Assembly: GCA_903958395.1 (NCBI GenBank)
Contig: CAJBSZ010000111.1
Coordinates: 1 to 32,585, forward strand
Direction: 5' to 3'
DNA length: 32,585 nucleotides
Origin: an uncultured bacterium
Lineage (GTDB): Bacteria; Verrucomicrobiota; Kiritimatiellia; CAIKKV01; CAITUY01
A model generated the notes under the pieces. The model had not been told where the DNA came from. It ran no database searches and saw only the letters and a program-made list of their open reading frames with translations. Positions 8,463-18,800 of this stretch are shown one piece after another. A program made the translations under genes and the position numbers. Every line of letters starts with the position of its first letter. Position 1 is the first letter of the stretch.

Positions 8463-11400
8463 TTACCTCTCAACACGAATCCGGTAGAACAGGGCGCCGG
8501 CTTGATCAACCACGTCGGTATAGCTATTCATTGGCGTCCGGGCTGCCAGATTGGTCGCCAGTGCGGAGAATCCGTTGTTCAGGTTGGTCGCGCGCTCCAC
8601 GGCATAAACCCGGTCTGCCACGCTCGGCCACTGCAGCACCACTTGTCCCGGGGCCGATGACACGAAGTTGCTCACCACCAGCACCGAGCCGCCGTTGGTC
8701 GGATCCGTGCCGGCTATGTACTCCTGCCAGTTCGTCATGCCATCATGATCCGCATCGACCAGCGCCGCCGTGTCAAAACCATTGCTATAGCCGTAGTTCG
8801 CCAACCACCACAGCGGTGTAGAGTTTGTGGCAAGTTGTTCAGCAAACACTGCGTCCAGCGACCTGTCATTCGTCACGGCAACAAACACATACTGCGAAAC
8901 AACTCCCTGCGTCATACCATCCACCAACACTGATCCGATGCCGTAGTACGGATCCGCGTGGATATCCACCGTCACGTTCGACCCATTCCACACCACCGTA
9001 TTCCCTGCCGGCGACACCCACCCATGCGGACCTGCCGTGGCCCGCACCGTCCAGGCAAACCCCCGGGGTATAACCGTGTCCACCACGAGGTCATCCACGG
9101 CAGCCATGCCATCGATGGTCAGCGATGACATCTGAGAAACATTTGTAACCGCCAACTGCATCCAACTCCCGCCCGCCACGCCCGCCGCATCAGGAGAGGT
9201 AAGCGCCACGGTATTCGTCAATACCTTCCCGTTGAGGTAACACTGGAACCAGCCACGCCCTGGGTATAAAGGATGCGCACAATGATGATCCAATTGAGCC
9301 GTCAGCCGCACCCATTCCCCGGTCGGAACCGGGGCATTAAGGTAATCGATCCAGCCGTTCGTCCCGCCCGCAGGCGAATAATGATAGGCCCGCAGCAGGC
9401 CCCCTGTGCCCAGAATGAATCCGCACTGGGCCCCATCGGCAGGCGGCGAATCGTCCGATAGCCGCGCCGGGAACCGGATCATCATATCAACCCAGGTATT
9501 CGTTCCCACCGGTCCCGCGATGCGATTGGTGACCGGCACCAGACCAATAGTCGCCACCCATTCGTGATTCGTCGCAATTGGAAAATGCCAGCTATAGGCG
9601 TTTTCAGGAACAATAAGAGATGGATCCCGTGAAATGGATACAGCACTGTCATCCGATGCAGACCAGCCACACCGCCCCACCAGCACGGTATTCGTCCTGA
9701 AGCGCTCGAACGACTCGCGGTAGGGAACACCGTTGGTCATCCCCTCCCCCACGGGCAGGAACCCTTCGGCCATCACCGCCAGCACCTCCGTCGCCATGTA
9801 CCGCAACTCCCATTCCTTAGGCAGTGTAACCGTGGCAAAAGTTCCCGAAATAGATCCCGCGCGGATCAACACGACATTCGTACCGGTCAATGCCACGCCC
9901 GAGATAGCAGCCTGGAGCGTACCCCCTAGCGTCAACTCGCCTCCAACAACCCAAACCGGTCCTTCATCCGTCGCACCAAGTTCCAGCGCACTGTCCGCCA
10001 GGGTTAAGTTGCCCTGTATATGCAACCCGGCCGGCAGAGCAACCAACCCCGTCACCCTGAGCGTCCCATTGGTGACCCAACCGCCGCCGGAGAACCCGGC
10101 GACTGTGAGCGAATACCCCCCCAGATCAAGCGTTGCACCAGTCGCCACCCACAGACTCGTGTTCGAGGGAATCGCGGCTGCGGTGGCCATCCTGAGCGTG
10201 CCCCCCTCGATAGCGGTGCCGCCCCTCCATGAACAGTCGGCATCCAACGTCAGGGTACCCATGCCATATTTGGTGAAACCACCATCCATCGCGTTGGTGG
10301 ACAGCAGCGGCACGCCAAGGGCCACATTCCGCCCGGCATCCGGGATGTCAAACCTTGCGCCTCCAGCACCCACGTTGACCACGACACCGGTTCCGAGCAG
10401 GGATGTCACGTTCGTTTGACCAATATAACGGAACAGCCCGCCATTCAACCCGATCTCCACGTTCCCTTGCATTTTCGTGAACGAAGTCGCCGTCTCAAAA
10501 ATACCGCCATCGAGGTAAAGATTCGCGTCGCCATACTTGCCGATCCTGAACATGTTGGTACTCGCATGGCGGAACAAACCTCCCGAGATCGTGAACACCG
10601 ACAACAGGTTTCCAGCCATGTAAACCGGCTCGTTGGCGATTTCCGTATACCCGATATTGGTCACACTGCCACCCGTGATCGTGAACGTGTTCCCGCCCCG
10701 CAGATAGAAGTTGCTGATCACCCCATCCGCCGACCAGATGGCGTTGTAACTCGACGCATAGGAGGACCCATATTCGGACAGCAAGCCCCCCATCATCATG
10801 TTCGTCCCCGAAAAGGTGATCTTGTTGCTCCAATAGACATCCCGTCCGCCTGTAACCGGGCCCGCGAGTTCCAAGGTCCCCGAGGATCCATTCAACACTT
10901 TCAGCGTGTCATTCAACTGGACGGGCACGGCCACCCGGTCGTTACCCCCGCTCAACTTGCGGATCACGGCATTGCTCGTGGCGACATCGAACATGAGACT
11001 CCCGCCCGGTCCCGGCAGCAACGCGACCGTGCCGGCCCCACCCCAGATTCCATGGCCCAGTTCCAAGGTTCCCAGCGTAGTGGCGCCATCCACCGTCACC
11101 GCCAGGTTGCTGTAGGCGCCGGCGGGCAGGTCGAAACTGAACCGCGCCACCGCCCCCATCCCGCCCGGGACGGACGGCAGCCAATTCGTCGCCTGGTTGA
11201 ATGAACCGCCTGTGACCGACCCCCAACACGCTTCGTTCGTTTGCGCCAGGGTCGACAGGCGGAAGTAGTCCAGATCGGGCAACTGACCGCTGCCCTTGAA
11301 CAGGAAGGCCAGATCCTGCTCCCCTGTCCCACTGACATTCGTGAGGACACAGCCACGTTCCCGCCAATTGGTGTAACTTCCCGTGGACACAAGATTGCAC

Positions 11401-13058
11401 GTGGACAACAAAACGCCATTGGTATCACCCTTGTGCACCTCGACCTGCCCGGCATTGGTGCCGGCAACGGAGAAATAACACCCCAGCACCTGAGGCACAT
11501 TAGTACCGAAATCTATCGGATAGACGGCATACATGCCATTCGTGATCCCCGCGAGGCAGAAGGTGTTCGAGGCATTGATGCCCCTGGTCATCTGCTCAGA
11601 ATGCGAAGCAGGGTATTCGGCATCAATCAGCCGGTCCAATCCATACGAGCGCATGACCAGGGACGGGGCCTGCTGCAGGGTAGTCATCCGCCACATGGTT
11701 TGCCAGGCCATGGACCCGGTTTGCCAGCAATACCGCTTGTCCTCGATGGCTGAGGTCCAAGCCACTCTCGGGGAATTGTTGCGGTACACGCCATTACTGC
11801 CGCCCGTGCGCAACGTGTACAGGGCTGATGCCGTCGCGTAGAATTGCCAGTCCCAGGCGTGGACGCTAAATTTGGGACCCGGAACCCGCAAGTCATACAT
11901 CAGTTTGACCCATAGCAAATGGTACGGAATCATCATGTTGGCGTAATCCACCGCGCCACCCCAGGAATAGCTCGACCACCACTCGATGTCTCTCGCTCCT
12001 GCCACGCCATTGCCGACGGTGTCATACTGCCGGTCAAAGGACGCCACCATGACAACCGGCGGCACGCTTGTGTCGTAGTACCTCGATGGCCAGACGTAGC
12101 CGAGCCGACCGAAGACGATGTTGGTTCCCGTGGCGATCGCCGTACGCCCGTTTTCCTGGAGGATGGTCGTCAACTGGTTCCCAATGCTGCCTTCGGTGCT
12201 GGACCCGATCCCGAGGGTGCGGATATTCGTTCCCGGATCGGGCCACATCCGGATGGCGCGGCTCTGGAACGCGCCGGAATAATGCGTCGCGCCCGCTTCC
12301 GCACTGGCAACATCGTAGGCGTTCTGAGCGATGGCGTCTCGCGTCGCCGGATCGAGACCGGTCGGCGAGTAGGCCAGGCTGGCGGCATTGCTGCCCGTCA
12401 GGCAGGTGTACAAGGAGCAGGCAGCGGAATAACTGCCGTTGGTATTGATCCCCACGCCGCCATAGGGCGAGGCAGGCACCGTCCCCTTGTAGTCCGACGG
12501 CAAGGTGTTCCACGCCCAGCCGGCGGGCGCCACCGTCACCCCCGCGCCATCCCCGACCCGCCAGGCATACTCGCGGACCAGCGCATTCGAGCTGGCATAA
12601 TCCTCGATCGTGCTCGTTTCAATCCAGGGCATCATGAGCACCGGTTGCGCGCCAGCCGCCCGGATCACGGCCGCGAGATGGTCAACCGCCTCGAAATGAA
12701 ATTCCACGGCACAAGCAAAATAGAACGGCTTGTCGATCATCACAACATGAGTCCAGTTTCCGGTACTGATCACAGTGAGGTTTGCGTCACGGTAGTCAGG
12801 ATGGTAATAGAAACCCAACAACGCTTCGGCATACCTGTTAGTGCAAACGATATCCTTGCCGTTCACCACCACATTTGAGTAGCGGCCATCCGCCTCAAGC
12901 TCAGCCTGCAGGAAACTGGCAATGTTCGTGGCGGCAAAATACTTCTGCGGATTCAAGATCAAGACCCGCGCGGAATTCGTCTGCCCGGCGGCACTTGACG
13001 TAACGGCACAGGCCAACAATATCAACAGTAACCTTGCCACTACCCTGTTTATTTTCAT
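8463..13058 (-). CDS. Exported multidomain protein: SGNH-like N-region, CBM6, PATR, LamG-like, Ca loop
   Basis: A 1531-residue protein starting at the ATG that opens MKINRVVARLLLILLACAV, a clear signal peptide; an upstream in-frame start would bury it. Rough order of parts: residues 25-490, a region with ARVLILNP and YYHPDY motifs recalling SGNH-type hydrolases but without a convincing GDS motif; 495-603, a CBM6-like carbohydrate-binding module (NVPQVLGCYFSVAG, ending LPDLDYFRL); 620-1105, PATR beta-strand repeats; 1115-1330, a LamG/concanavalin-like jelly roll; 1330-1405, a repeat of the GWVSPAG...YGIGSV type; 1415-1456, a DADHDGMTNWQEY calcium loop; then a C-terminal sandwich. The start is 73 bp after PATR-4 on the same strand with no visible promoter between, so co-transcription is likely. 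CBM6 suggests polysaccharide contact. The enzymatic activity is uncertain. Confidence 0.8.
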   Translation of the reverse strand: MKINRVVARLLLILLACAVTSSAAGQTNSARVLILNPQKYFAATNIASFLQAELEADGRYSNVVVNGKDIVCTNRYAEALLGFYYHPDYRDANLTVISTGNWTHVVMIDKPFYFACAVEFHFEAVDHLAAVIRAAGAQPVLMMPWIETSTIEDYASSNALVREYAWRVGDGAGVTVAPAGWAWNTLPSDYKGTVPASPYGGVGINTNGSYSAACSLYTCLTGSNAASLAYSPTGLDPATRDAIAQNAYDVASAEAGATHYSGAFQSRAIRMWPDPGTNIRTLGIGSSTEGSIGNQLTTILQENGRTAIATGTNIVFGRLGYVWPSRYYDTSVPPVVMVASFDRQYDTVGNGVAGARDIEWWSSYSWGGAVDYANMMIPYHLLWVKLMYDLRVPGPKFSVHAWDWQFYATASALYTLRTGGSNGVYRNNSPRVAWTSAIEDKRYCWQTGSMAWQTMWRMTTLQQAPSLVMRSYGLDRLIDAEYPASHSEQMTRGINASNTFCLAGITNGMYAVYPIDFGTNVPQVLGCYFSVAGTNAGQVEVHKGDTNGVLLSTCNLVSTGSYTNWRERGCVLTNVSGTGEQDLAFLFKGSGQLPDLDYFRLSTLAQTNEACWGSVTGGSFNQATNWLPSVPGGMGAVARFSFDLPAGAYSNLAVTVDGATTLGTLELGHGIWGGAGTVALLPGPGGSLMFDVATSNAVIRKLSGGNDRVAVPVQLNDTLKVLNGSSGTLELAGPVTGGRDVYWSNKITFSGTNMMMGGLLSEYGSSYASSYNAIWSADGVISNFYLRGGNTFTITGGSVTNIGYTEIANEPVYMAGNLLSVFTISGGLFRHASTNMFRIGKYGDANLYLDGGIFETATSFTKMQGNVEIGLNGGLFRYIGQTNVTSLLGTGVVVNVGAGGARFDIPDAGRNVALGVPLLSTNAMDGGFTKYGMGTLTLDADCSWRGGTAIEGGTLRMATAAAIPSNTSLWVATGATLDLGGYSLTVAGFSGGGWVTNGTLRVTGLVALPAGLHIQGNLTLADSALELGATDEGPVWVVGGELTLGGTLQAAISGVALTGTNVVLIRAGSISGTFATVTLPKEWELRYMATEVLAVMAEGFLPVGEGMTNGVPYRESFERFRTNTVLVGRCGWSASDDSAVSISRDPSLIVPENAYSWHFPIATNHEWVATIGLVPVTNRIAGPVGTNTWVDMMIRFPARLSDDSPPADGAQCGFILGTGGLLRAYHYSPAGGTNGWIDYLNAPVPTGEWVRLTAQLDHHCAHPLYPGRGWFQCYLNGKVLTNTVALTSPDAAGVAGGSWMQLAVTNVSQMSSLTIDGMAAVDDLVVDTVIPRGFAWTVRATAGPHGWVSPAGNTVVWNGSNVTVDIHADPYYGIGSVLVDGMTQGVVSQYVFVAVTNDRSLDAVFAEQLATNSTPLWWLANYGYSNGFDTAALVDADHDGMTNWQEYIAGTDPTNGGSVLVVSNFVSSAPGQVVLQWPSVADRVYAVERATNLNNGFSALATNLAARTPMNSYTDVVDQAGALFYRIRVER

Positions 13059-13131
13059 TTTGTCACATCCCGACTTCCGTTTCACGGCTTCTTGTTGCCG
13101 TGCATCCCGTAGGCCGCAATCCACTCCGCCC

Positions 13132-14940
13132 TTACCAAATTAGAATTACAGGGCTCAGCGAGGGAGGCACGACATAGATACACTTCTGCTCAGTATCGTT
13201 CAGAAGTTTATATCCGGGATTGATGATCCAGCCGCTGAAATCCGTTCGCAGGCAGGTCCCGCCATACGTGAACAATGCCGCCCGATTCGCCTGCAACGCA
13301 CCGGAAGAACTGACATTCACGACCGCCGACGCCGGAAGCGTCAGGTTCCCGGTCACTCTCACCGTATCCGAGGTATTCAGTCCGCCATCACAATTCCAGT
13401 TATAGCACGCCCCGTCAGACAACGTGGCGTCACCAGACAGGTTCAACCGCCCGGTTGTATTCGTCCCGGCCGGCGACAGGATGCCCCCACTCGCAAGATT
13501 AACATGCCCGGTGACGGTGCCGGCTCCGGCCAGCGTCTGATTGGACACGATGTTGAACCCGCCTGCGACTGAGGACACATCCAGCACGCCAGCGGGTCCA
13601 AGACAAATTGAAGCGTTGTTGCTGATCATCGCCGCATTCGCCAACTTCAACACTCCATTTGATATGATCGTGTCACCGGTATAGGTATTGGTGCCACCCA
13701 GCGTCTGCGTGCCCGGACCCGTCTTGACGACGGATAAATTGCCGCCGATCCGGCCCGCATACGCCCCGTTGGTAAAGTTATATGTTCCGCTCCCCGACAG
13801 CGTCAGCGTCGCCACCGTCGCGCTGGAGTTGGTCACCACCGGATTATTGAACCCGTACGACAACGTCAAACCGCCGATATCCTGATTGTGACCGTTGAGA
13901 TCCAACGTGAGTCCACGAGCAGGGTTATTAGCACTAAAAGAAACCTGAACGCCACGGAAGAAGTTCTCCACATCCATCACCACCTTGTTATCGGAAGAGT
14001 CGGTAGAAAGGCTCACGGAACCAAACAACCAATTCGTGCTTGCAAGCCGTACAACACGGGGAGAATTAACCGGGGTAATGGCCAGGATGCCGCTCCCCAG
14101 ATTCCCTGAGCCCCCGAACGAACCCTGCCCTGTGAAGGTGATGTTCGACACTGTGTTATTGATTCCCCACAAGATGATTGCATTGATAACCGCCGCCGTG
14201 CCGCCACCCGTAAACCCAATGAAGCGGTTATTATTCTTGTAATTACTAATCGTCACCGTTCCCGACCAGCTACATCCATTGCTGACAAGTATGCTGGAAC
14301 TGTAGCCCGTCCCTAAGACATTAGCCCCGTCAATCGTGACGTCTTTTGTTCCGGATACATTCATGGCAAGTCCACCGGCCGCAGTTGTGTCATGGTGCCT
14401 AAGGGTCACTGCGCCGCTACCCGCGCCACCAAGATGGTTAAGCTGCAGTAAACCGTTCGCAACTGTGACGCCACCGGATAGCCCCGTGTTATTGTTGGTG
14501 AGCACCAGCGTGCCGATACCGGTTTTGGTGAACCCCTGGCTGCCCGCGAGCAGGGATTTGATCGTGGCCGTCCGGTTTGTCACAGTGATCGTCGGAGTGC
14601 CCGAGCCTGCGGAAAGCGCAATTGCGTTACTGATAACCGTCCAGTCGCTGGACGCCGTCGTGGCATCCGCAAACTTCAGCGTCCCAACCGCGACACCGGC
14701 CGCCACGTTCTGGGTGACGACTGAGGCGGCCGTAATGTTGAGCGTGCTGAAATCGGCCACGGCATCCTGGGCGTCAGGATAAGCCCCGGAGTCCCAATTT
14801 GCGTTGTTATTCCAGTTCCCGCTCGCGTTGCCGCTCACCAGGTTGGTCCATACCGCCGCCGATGCTGAGTTGCAAATTGCCAGAACACCCATGATAGCGA
14901 AGATCCTGAAAACAACTCTACTATGCTTCTGATCCTTCAT
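13132..14940 (-). CDS. Exported PATR beta-strand repeat protein (PATR-4), mosaic
   Basis: A 602-residue protein with a signal peptide (FAIMGVLAICNSASA). The first two thirds are close to PATR-1 (same GNASGNWNNNANWD opening, nearly identical DNA around 14100 and 2640). The last third follows PATR-2 (shared NLASGGILSPAGTNT and FTYGGTC..TDFSGWIINPGY) and not PATR-1. No cell-wall or outer-membrane anchor is visible. I see no ribosome-binding site before the ATG, and the extended -10 of module D ends only 7 bp upstream, so the transcript may be leaderless. It is the first gene of a probable two-gene unit with the CBM6/PATR gene and is divergent from an AraC regulator. Confidence 0.85.
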   Translation of the reverse strand: MKDQKHSRVVFRIFAIMGVLAICNSASAAVWTNLVSGNASGNWNNNANWDSGAYPDAQDAVADFSTLNITAASVVTQNVAAGVAVGTLKFADATTASSDWTVISNAIALSAGSGTPTITVTNRTATIKSLLAGSQGFTKTGIGTLVLTNNNTGLSGGVTVANGLLQLNHLGGAGSGAVTLRHHDTTAAGGLAMNVSGTKDVTIDGANVLGTGYSSSILVSNGCSWSGTVTISNYKNNNRFIGFTGGGTAAVINAIILWGINNTVSNITFTGQGSFGGSGNLGSGILAITPVNSPRVVRLASTNWLFGSVSLSTDSSDNKVVMDVENFFRGVQVSFSANNPARGLTLDLNGHNQDIGGLTLSYGFNNPVVTNSSATVATLTLSGSGTYNFTNGAYAGRIGGNLSVVKTGPGTQTLGGTNTYTGDTIISNGVLKLANAAMISNNASICLGPAGVLDVSSVAGGFNIVSNQTLAGAGTVTGHVNLASGGILSPAGTNTTGRLNLSGDATLSDGACYNWNCDGGLNTSDTVRVTGNLTLPASAVVNVSSSGALQANRAALFTYGGTCLRTDFSGWIINPGYKLLNDTEQKCIYVVPPSLSPVILIW

Positions 14941-14947
14941 GGCGTCA

Positions 14948-15012
14948 TTGATATCACTAACATATTAATATAAAAATAGACCTTTTGAGCACATCTTTGT
15001 ACTTTATGAGCA
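14948..15012 (-). promoter_or_regulatory. Operator/promoter module D between PATR-4 and AraC regulator
   Basis: Half-sites are TAGACCTTTTGAGCA (14977-14991) and TGTACTTTATGAGCA (14998-15012), 21 bp apart. The minus-strand extended -10 is TGATATCAA (14948-14956), 20 bp away. On the plus strand, TTGATA (14948-14953) and TATAAA (14969-14974) could form a weak promoter (15-bp spacer) for the AraC gene at 15034. The operator would then sit in its leader, a layout that would allow autorepression. Confidence 0.65.
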
Positions 15013-15033
15013 TCAGCTGAAAAGGAAACACCT

Positions 15034-15882
15034 ATGCAATATTTCAAGGGAATACGGTTTTTGATGTGGGACAACATCCCCGACTACCGCCTTTTCCTTG
15101 AGCGCCAGATGAAGGATTACTACGTCCTTCAGCTTAACCGGTCAGGCCCCTTTCTCCATGCGGTCGGCAACAATCGTGCACGTCTCATCAAATCGCCTTG
15201 CGCCTGGTTCACCGGGCCCGGCCTCCGTTACCGTTTCGGCACCCCAAAAGGGCAGTCACGTCATCATAGCTACGTGTCCTTTAACGGTCCGGCGGTCACC
15301 AGGTTCATACGCGGCGGACTGGCACCGCTTACAAAGGAGCCCGTTCTCCTGACCGAGCCGGAACGTTTCTTCCAGACCATGGATGCCCTGTTTGAATGTT
15401 TGGGCCCGGATATTCGATTCACCAAGCCGGTTAAGAATATGCACGCCAGGGCCAGACACCTTGAAACAATTCCAGACCCGGACATGGCTGTATACCTTCT
15501 TGAAGGCCTTTTCCTCCAGCTCGCACGTCAGCCCAAAATCACCGCAAATGATCCGTCTGAACTGGCTATAAGAAACCTGGCACAGGCTGTCCGTGAAAAG
15601 CCTCTGGATGAATGGGATTTCGAAAATGAATCGAAGACTCTTCACATGAGCTATGCCCATTTCCGGCGCCTGTTCAGGAAATGGATCGGCGTCCCGCCGC
15701 TCGGATTCCTGCGCTCCTGCCGCCTGGACTGGTCAGCCATGCAGTTGCGACACTCCAACAAACCAATCAAGGATATTGCCGAAGAAGGCGGCTTCGAGGA
15801 CATCTTCTACTTCACCCGCATTTTCTCCAGCCACTTCCACACCCCACCCGCCCGCTACCGCCAGATATTCAGGGAAACCTGA
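15034..15882 (+). CDS. AraC-family transcriptional regulator (AraC-1)
   Basis: A 282-residue protein with a C-terminal pair of helix-turn-helix motifs (about residues 190-280). The second reads IKDIAEEGGFEDIFYFTRIF followed by H..PPARYR, the AraC signature. The N-terminal 170 residues would be the sugar-sensing cupin-like part; residues such as GPG.RYRFG fit, but the ligand is unknown. The start has an AAGGAA ribosome-binding site seven bases upstream. It is divergent from PATR-4 across operator module D, and its stop lies two bases from the converging GH2 stop. It is the best candidate to bind the 21-bp-spaced half-sites, because AraC proteins typically bind two direct half-sites two helical turns apart. 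The second AraC at 25932 is an alternative. Confidence 0.9.
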   Translation: MQYFKGIRFLMWDNIPDYRLFLERQMKDYYVLQLNRSGPFLHAVGNNRARLIKSPCAWFTGPGLRYRFGTPKGQSRHHSYVSFNGPAVTRFIRGGLAPLTKEPVLLTEPERFFQTMDALFECLGPDIRFTKPVKNMHARARHLETIPDPDMAVYLLEGLFLQLARQPKITANDPSELAIRNLAQAVREKPLDEWDFENESKTLHMSYAHFRRLFRKWIGVPPLGFLRSCRLDWSAMQLRHSNKPIKDIAEEGGFEDIFYFTRIFSSHFHTPPARYRQIFRET

Positions 15883-15884
15883 GC

Positions 15885-18800
15885 CTACTGCAAAAGCCTG
15901 CGTGCAAACAGAGCAGCAACAGGATTGAACCGTGTCCGCCCCGTCAGCGCAACCTGGCAGATCCGGTAACATCCACCACCCGCCTTCTTCTCCATAACCG
16001 CTCCCGCCTTGTGCCAGGGCTCCTGCCAGTTCCCTGTGGCAGTCTCCAGAACCATCTGCCATCTGGCTGGCACCGGATCCACAACGTTCGACAGTAACGG
16101 CGTCGCGTAACCGACCGATTCATCACACCAGAACTTCACATCATTCGGCTGCAACCCGGCCACCAGAGGATGTCCGGTCGCCCTCGAAACAAAGAACCTC
16201 GGCCCGATCCCACCCCTCTCAACTTTCACCACATCACCGCCAACTGCGTATTCACCCTCAGGCCATTCCAGCAACACGGCCACAGCGCCGCCCGCCACGG
16301 CTTTGTCCACCTCACCACGGCACCTCGCATAAACCGCCGGATCTTCACAGAGAATTACATCCCTCGCACATGGTCTGATTCCGTGCAGGGCCGCCGCTTG
16401 TGGCGCGCCGAGGACAGAAATTAATCCCATCTCCTTTGCCAATGCCGCCGCCCGACCATGGCGTCCACCCAGGATGTACGCCCGCCGCTCAGGCAGGACG
16501 GGCAGGCGTGTATGAATCTCCAGCGTCTGCATTGACTCGTGCAGAATACTCCCGCCTGCCGCACACAGGGTCAGCCGCACCACGGCCCGGCAACGCTCAT
16601 TAACCTCAGGCAGTTTAAACCTCAAACGTCCCTGCGCCTTCGGCGCACAAGCCGCAATATCCGCCTGCGTTTCGCCGGAATAAACAATCACATTCCTCTT
16701 GCGGGAACGCTCACTGGTCTCCCATTCCATCTGATACACCAACCGCGCCCCTCGCACCCGCTCATGCGTGTCATTGCAGACCCACACGTCAAACTCCGCC
16801 GTCTCTCCGCTCCAGAAATTCCAACGGTCAGACCTCAGCGATACCATCAATGGAGTCAGGGCATCACGATACGCGAAGTACGCCTGCTTGGGCTGACGAT
16901 CCACGTCCATCAGCGTCTTCATCCAGCCGGCTGGCCAGGCATCAATGAACAGGTGCCAGGCAAACGTGTTCATCCTGGCATCCCTGCGGTACGCCTCGGT
17001 CATCATCCGCGCAATCCAGGCCTGGTGCGCCTGGCTTGTTTTGATCCAATCCTCCAGCGATCCCGGCGTTTCGTACCAGACATGATGAAAACGCTCAGTC
17101 TGAGACATCCTGATTAATCCAGGACGCCACGCAGCCGGCGGATCACCCGGCTTGGGCAGCCAGCTTTCCGGGTAATATTTCCTCATGACCGGCAGATTAT
17201 CCAACCCCTCCGCTCCGAATTCGCCGCATCCGTAATGCCAGCCCGGCTTCACCTGCATCCAGTGACCGTGGTTCAACTTTCCGAGATCCACCCCCTGCCC
17301 CAGGTACCAGCCGCAGTAACAGTGATTGTCCGGCATATGCGCCGGAGCCGGCGGATCATAGTCGCCATCACACCACTTGATCACCCGGTCCGGATTCGCC
17401 TGTCTCACAACCCGGTCCGCCATCTCAAAAAAATCCTCCAGTTCCGGGCGCGTAAGATGACGGTGCGGCTTGCCCATCGCATTCGGAAACGGCTCGTTCA
17501 CGTAACTCACCAGCACGTTGCAGGCGTGCGGGCGCACCAGCCTCTCCATCTCCCCGGCCTGCCGCACCGCCTCACACATTTGATTGCGACGCAGACACCC
17601 AAACAGCGGCAGATCAGTCTGCGTCATCATCCCCAACCGGTCACAATACTCGTAAACTTCCTTCTGCACCGGCCGCTGGGTAAGTCGCAGAAAATTCATA
17701 TGGCAGATCCTGGCAAGCAGGATGTCGTCAACAAGCTGGCTGAAATCACCGCGCATCACACACTGCTGCTCATGCCCCATTGTGTTGGCGCCACGGAGCT
17801 TGACCTCCCGCCCGTTCAGATAGAATTTACCCCTGGGCTTGGACTTTTCATCCTGCCGGAATGAGCGCATGCCGAACTGCTGCTGCGCCGTATCACACAC
17901 GGCTCCATCCCCGTCCAGCAATTCCACCTGTGCCTGGTACAGCCACGGATGATCCACATCCCAGGTCCTGAATCCAGGCATCGCCAGCGGTACACGGAAA
18001 TAGTTCACCCCGGCCCCCGCCGACAGCACACGCCGCGGATCGCTGAATTTCTCCATGTCGCCATGTCCGCGGATCTCCAGCGAGACAGGCGTATACTCCA
18101 AACGGCGAATCACGGTTTGCCTGAAATTCCGTCCATACACTGAAACCCTCAACCGGACCGGCTTGTTCTCCACATCGCAGTTGAAAACCTCAACCCACGC
18201 CTCCGCCCGTTTTTCGTCCGGCACCGGACGCACAAAGACATCCCTTATGGACACCCTGCTCCCTGCCTCGATAAACACCGGCTGATAAATGCCCATGCCC
18301 GGCGGACAATGATGCCAACCCGCTTCAGGATCATCATAACCGGGCCCCGTTGCCGCAAATAGTTTGTCCCCCTCCAGGTCCTGCGCTCCGACATGCTGCC
18401 CCATACAAATTGCATCGTTCTCAACCTTGACGAGCAGCTCGTTCATTCCCTGCCGTGCATGACGCGTGAAATCAAACTCAAACGGCGCAAAAAAACCCTC
18501 GTGTGATCCGAGAAAGGCACCGTTCACGAATACATGCGCCTTGTAATCAACCCCGCGAAACTTGACGAACAACGCGCCCATGTTCATCATCTGGCGCGTC
18601 ACCTTGAACCGGGTCCGGTAAAATGTGACGGCCCGGCCCAGCGGCGGCCCGTAATGCGGAATCGTCACCCGTGTCCACGCTCCGGCACCCGAAATGGTTG
18701 AGGCAAAATCCCTGCGATCTTTCTCCGTCTCCTCCCTCCAGTCAAAAGACTTCAGCTCGATGGTCTTTCTCTTACTTTCCAAATCTGGGGCATGATTCAA

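Noticed and set aside
11919-12878. Plus-strand open frame of 319 codons antisense to the CBM6/PATR gene
   Set aside because: Arg/His/Pro-rich composition typical of an antisense shadow; the minus-strand frame has signal peptide and domains.
1680-14940. PATR proteins as classic type V autotransporters
   Set aside because: No C-terminal barrel-like amphipathic strands ending in an aromatic residue are visible in the four proteins, except a chance final Trp in PATR-4.
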